NCBI GenBank assembly: GCA_018399475.1
Contig: JAGYOS010000014.1
Location: 1-6,465, forward strand
DNA from: a bacterium
Lineage (GTDB): Bacteria > Patescibacteriota > Minisyncoccia > CAIUEV01 > JAHKAQ01
Length of the DNA stretch: 6,465 bases
Reading direction: 5' to 3'
Made by a program: the position numbers and the translations under genes. The first letter of the stretch is position 1, and each line of letters opens with the position of its first letter. Of the stretch, positions 4,942 through 6,465 are shown in pieces. The notes beneath the pieces are model-generated. The model made no database searches. It had not been told where the DNA came from and was given only the letters and a program-made list of their open reading frames with translations.

Positions 4942-6318
4942 ATGAGAAATAAAACCAACGAAAAAGCAAAAACGGATTCTCTTCTGATACCGCCCCATGA
5001 TACCGAAGCTGAAAAAAGCGCTTTAGGCTCTTTAATGATTGATGAAAAAGCAGCCAATAAAGTAGCCGACCAGCTAAGCCCCGCTGATTTTTATGAAAAA
5101 AAACACCAGCTTATTTATAAGACGATGCTGGAGCTTTATGAAAAAAATGATCCCATTGATTTAATAAGCGTGGCCAGCCGTTTGAAAGAAAAAAAAGAAC
5201 TAAAAACAATAGGCGGCAACACCTACCTGACAGAGCTTACTAATGAAGTTCCCGTAGCAACTAACGTTATCTTTTACGCTAAATCCGTTTCCAAAAAGGC
5301 AACTTTAAGAAGATTAATTAATACCGCCAGCCAAATAGTGGAAATGGGCTACCAAGAAGGAGAAGATATTGAAAAAACACTGGATCAGGCGGAACAAAAG
5401 TTATTCAGCGTTTCCCAAAAATTCTTAAAACAAGATTTTGTTCCCATTAGAAATATTTTGGAAGATGCTTTCAATAGGATAGATGAACTGCACAAAAATA
5501 AGCAATCTTTGAGAGGAGTTTCCACCGGTTTTAAGGGGTTGGATAATATTTTAGCCGGCTTGCAAAAATCAGACTTGATAATTTTAGCCGCTCGCCCAAG
5601 CTTAGGTAAAACCACTCTGGCTTTAGACATAATGAGAAACGTTGCCGTTAAAGACAAAAAGCCGGTAGCTATGTTCTCTCTGGAAATGAGCAAAGATCAG
5701 CTGGTAGACAGAATGCTTTCTTCTGAAGCGGAGGTGGATTTATGGAAGTTAAGAACCGGAAGGCTCTCCGATAAAGGAGAATACAGCGATTTCCAAAAAA
5801 TAGGCGACGCGATGGGTTTCCTCTCAGAAGCGCCGATTTTTATTGATGACACCGGAACAGCCAACATTATGCAGATCAGAGCGATGGCCCGCCGCTTCCA
5901 AGCGGAAAAAGATTTGGGTTTAATTATCATTGATTATTTACAGCTTATGGAAGGAAGAGATATTGAGAACCGAGTCCAAGAAATTTCTGAAATATCCCGT
6001 TCTTTAAAACAGCTCGCCAAAGAATTAAATATTCCCGTTTTAGCTTTAAGCCAACTCTCCAGAGCCGTAGAAAACCGTTCGCCTCAAATACCAAAACTTT
6101 CCGACCTTCGCGAATCCGGTTCCATAGAACAAGATGCAGATGTAGTGATGTTTATTTATAGGGAAGACCGAGAAAATTTAGAAACCGCCAACAAAAACAT
6201 GGCGGAAATTCATATTGCTAAGCACAGAAACGGACCGATAGGTAAAACCGAGCTCTTCTTTAATGAAAATTCTGTAAAATTTATGGATATTGACGCCCAA
6301 CACAATGAAACTTCCTAA
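4942..6318 (+). CDS. dnaB: Replicative DNA helicase DnaB
   Basis: This 458-aa protein is the hexameric helicase that unwinds the fork and recruits primase. The N-terminal helical domain begins at IPPHDTEAEKSALGSLMID (16-34) and reaches about residue 155. A linker leads to the RecA-like domain with STGFKGLDNILAGL (194-207), Walker A ARPSLGKT (217-224, Lys223), the catalytic glutamate in SLEMS (Glu248), Walker B LIIIDYLQLM (327-336, Asp331), ALSQLSRAVE (368-377), LRESGSIEQDADVV (389-402) and the KHRNGP arginine-finger segment (427-432, Lys427 and Arg429). Length is typical and all motifs are intact. No intein is present, although dnaB is a frequent intein host. It starts 48 bp after dus without a visible SD; an earlier ATG at 4926 is out of frame. 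The 3' end overlaps recR by 14 bp. Confidence 0.97.
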   Translation: MRNKTNEKAKTDSLLIPPHDTEAEKSALGSLMIDEKAANKVADQLSPADFYEKKHQLIYKTMLELYEKNDPIDLISVASRLKEKKELKTIGGNTYLTELTNEVPVATNVIFYAKSVSKKATLRRLINTASQIVEMGYQEGEDIEKTLDQAEQKLFSVSQKFLKQDFVPIRNILEDAFNRIDELHKNKQSLRGVSTGFKGLDNILAGLQKSDLIILAARPSLGKTTLALDIMRNVAVKDKKPVAMFSLEMSKDQLVDRMLSSEAEVDLWKLRTGRLSDKGEYSDFQKIGDAMGFLSEAPIFIDDTGTANIMQIRAMARRFQAEKDLGLIIIDYLQLMEGRDIENRVQEISEISRSLKQLAKELNIPVLALSQLSRAVENRSPQIPKLSDLRESGSIEQDADVVMFIYREDRENLETANKNMAEIHIAKHRNGPIGKTELFFNENSVKFMDIDAQHNETS

Positions 6319-6465
6319 AGAAATTCAACTCGCAATAGAACTCTTCTCCCAACTGCCTTCAGTTGGTCCCCGCGCCGCCGAAAGAATTGTGCTTTACCTT
6401 TTGAAAAAGCCTCAAAGAAACCTGAGGGAGCTAAGAGATGTTTTAAAAAAAATAGAACGGCACGG
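6305..6465 (+). CDS. recR: Recombination protein RecR, 5' part (cut by window edge)
   Basis: The first 53 codons are present. The translation begins MKLPKEIQLAIELFSQLPSV and continues GPRAAERIVLYLLKKP, matching the RecR N-terminus with its helix-hairpin-helix (LPSVGPRAAERI, residues 17-28). RecR, with RecO and RecF, loads RecA at gaps and forms a ring clamp on DNA. The C4 zinc finger, TOPRIM domain and Walker-like C-terminus lie beyond the edge and cannot be checked. The ATG lies inside the end of dnaB, in another frame, giving a 14-bp overlap; with no SD visible, expression is probably coupled to dnaB translation. In many bacteria recR follows dnaX and ybaB instead. Confidence 0.9.
   Translation, partial: MKLPKEIQLAIELFSQLPSVGPRAAERIVLYLLKKPQRNLRELRDVLKKIERH

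Noticed and set aside
4926..4952. 8-codon ORF overlapping the dnaB start (ATG at 4926)
   Set aside because: It has no SD and no promoter support. A frame this short arises easily by chance in AT-rich DNA.
5590..5616. Intein insertion at the DnaB Walker A
   Set aside because: The Walker A and all later motifs are continuous and the protein has normal length.
5385..5693. 102-aa open frame on the minus strand inside dnaB
   Set aside because: It is antisense to the conserved ATPase core, has no recognisable domain and no initiation signal. It is a shadow of dnaB, like other antisense frames in corA, cysS and dus.

Overview
The window is ordinary bacterial chromosome: AT-rich, densely packed, with short spacers and few Shine-Dalgarno sequences. 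Several traits suggest a reduced genome of the Candidate Phyla Radiation (Patescibacteria, most likely Parcubacteria-like): a short HrcA, a Dus enzyme with an extra segment before the catalytic cysteine, a CorA-type transporter next to cysS, and mostly SD-less starts. This placement is inferred from protein style; the window has no rRNA marker. TGA ends both hrcA and dus and Trp is encoded by TGG, so the standard bacterial code applies and the UGA-recoding Gracilibacteria/SR1 lineages are excluded.

Layout: positions 1-1272 are read leftward and 1431-6465 rightward, from a 158-bp divergent promoter region. The leftward arm holds a 25-codon leader ORF whose stop overlaps the start of yidD, then yidD, then a CIRCE operator overlapping a good sigma-70-type promoter, hrcA, and the 5' end of a probable Nudix hydrolase cut by the window edge. 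The rightward arm holds corA, cysS, dus (dusB-like), dnaB and the 5' end of recR. Spacers are 17, 26 and 48 bp and dnaB overlaps recR by 14 bp, so co-transcription is likely.

How the genes work together: HrcA should repress its own promoter through CIRCE, giving a self-contained heat-shock regulator. It is not followed by grpE/dnaK here; the next gene looks like a Nudix enzyme. YidD assists YidC/Sec membrane insertion. The rightward group combines divalent-cation transport, tRNA charging, tRNA modification, replication (DnaB) and recombinational repair (RecR), a housekeeping set with no single pathway.

I see no mobile element, CRISPR array, defence system, RNA gene or clear novel system. The most unusual points lie in the regulatory DNA: a 14-bp perfect inverted repeat bracketing the hrcA promoter/CIRCE, the leader ORF overlapping yidD, a 20-bp palindrome touching the presumed corA -35 box, and an AGGAGG too far from the hrcA start. 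HrcA itself lacks the central part of the normal protein.
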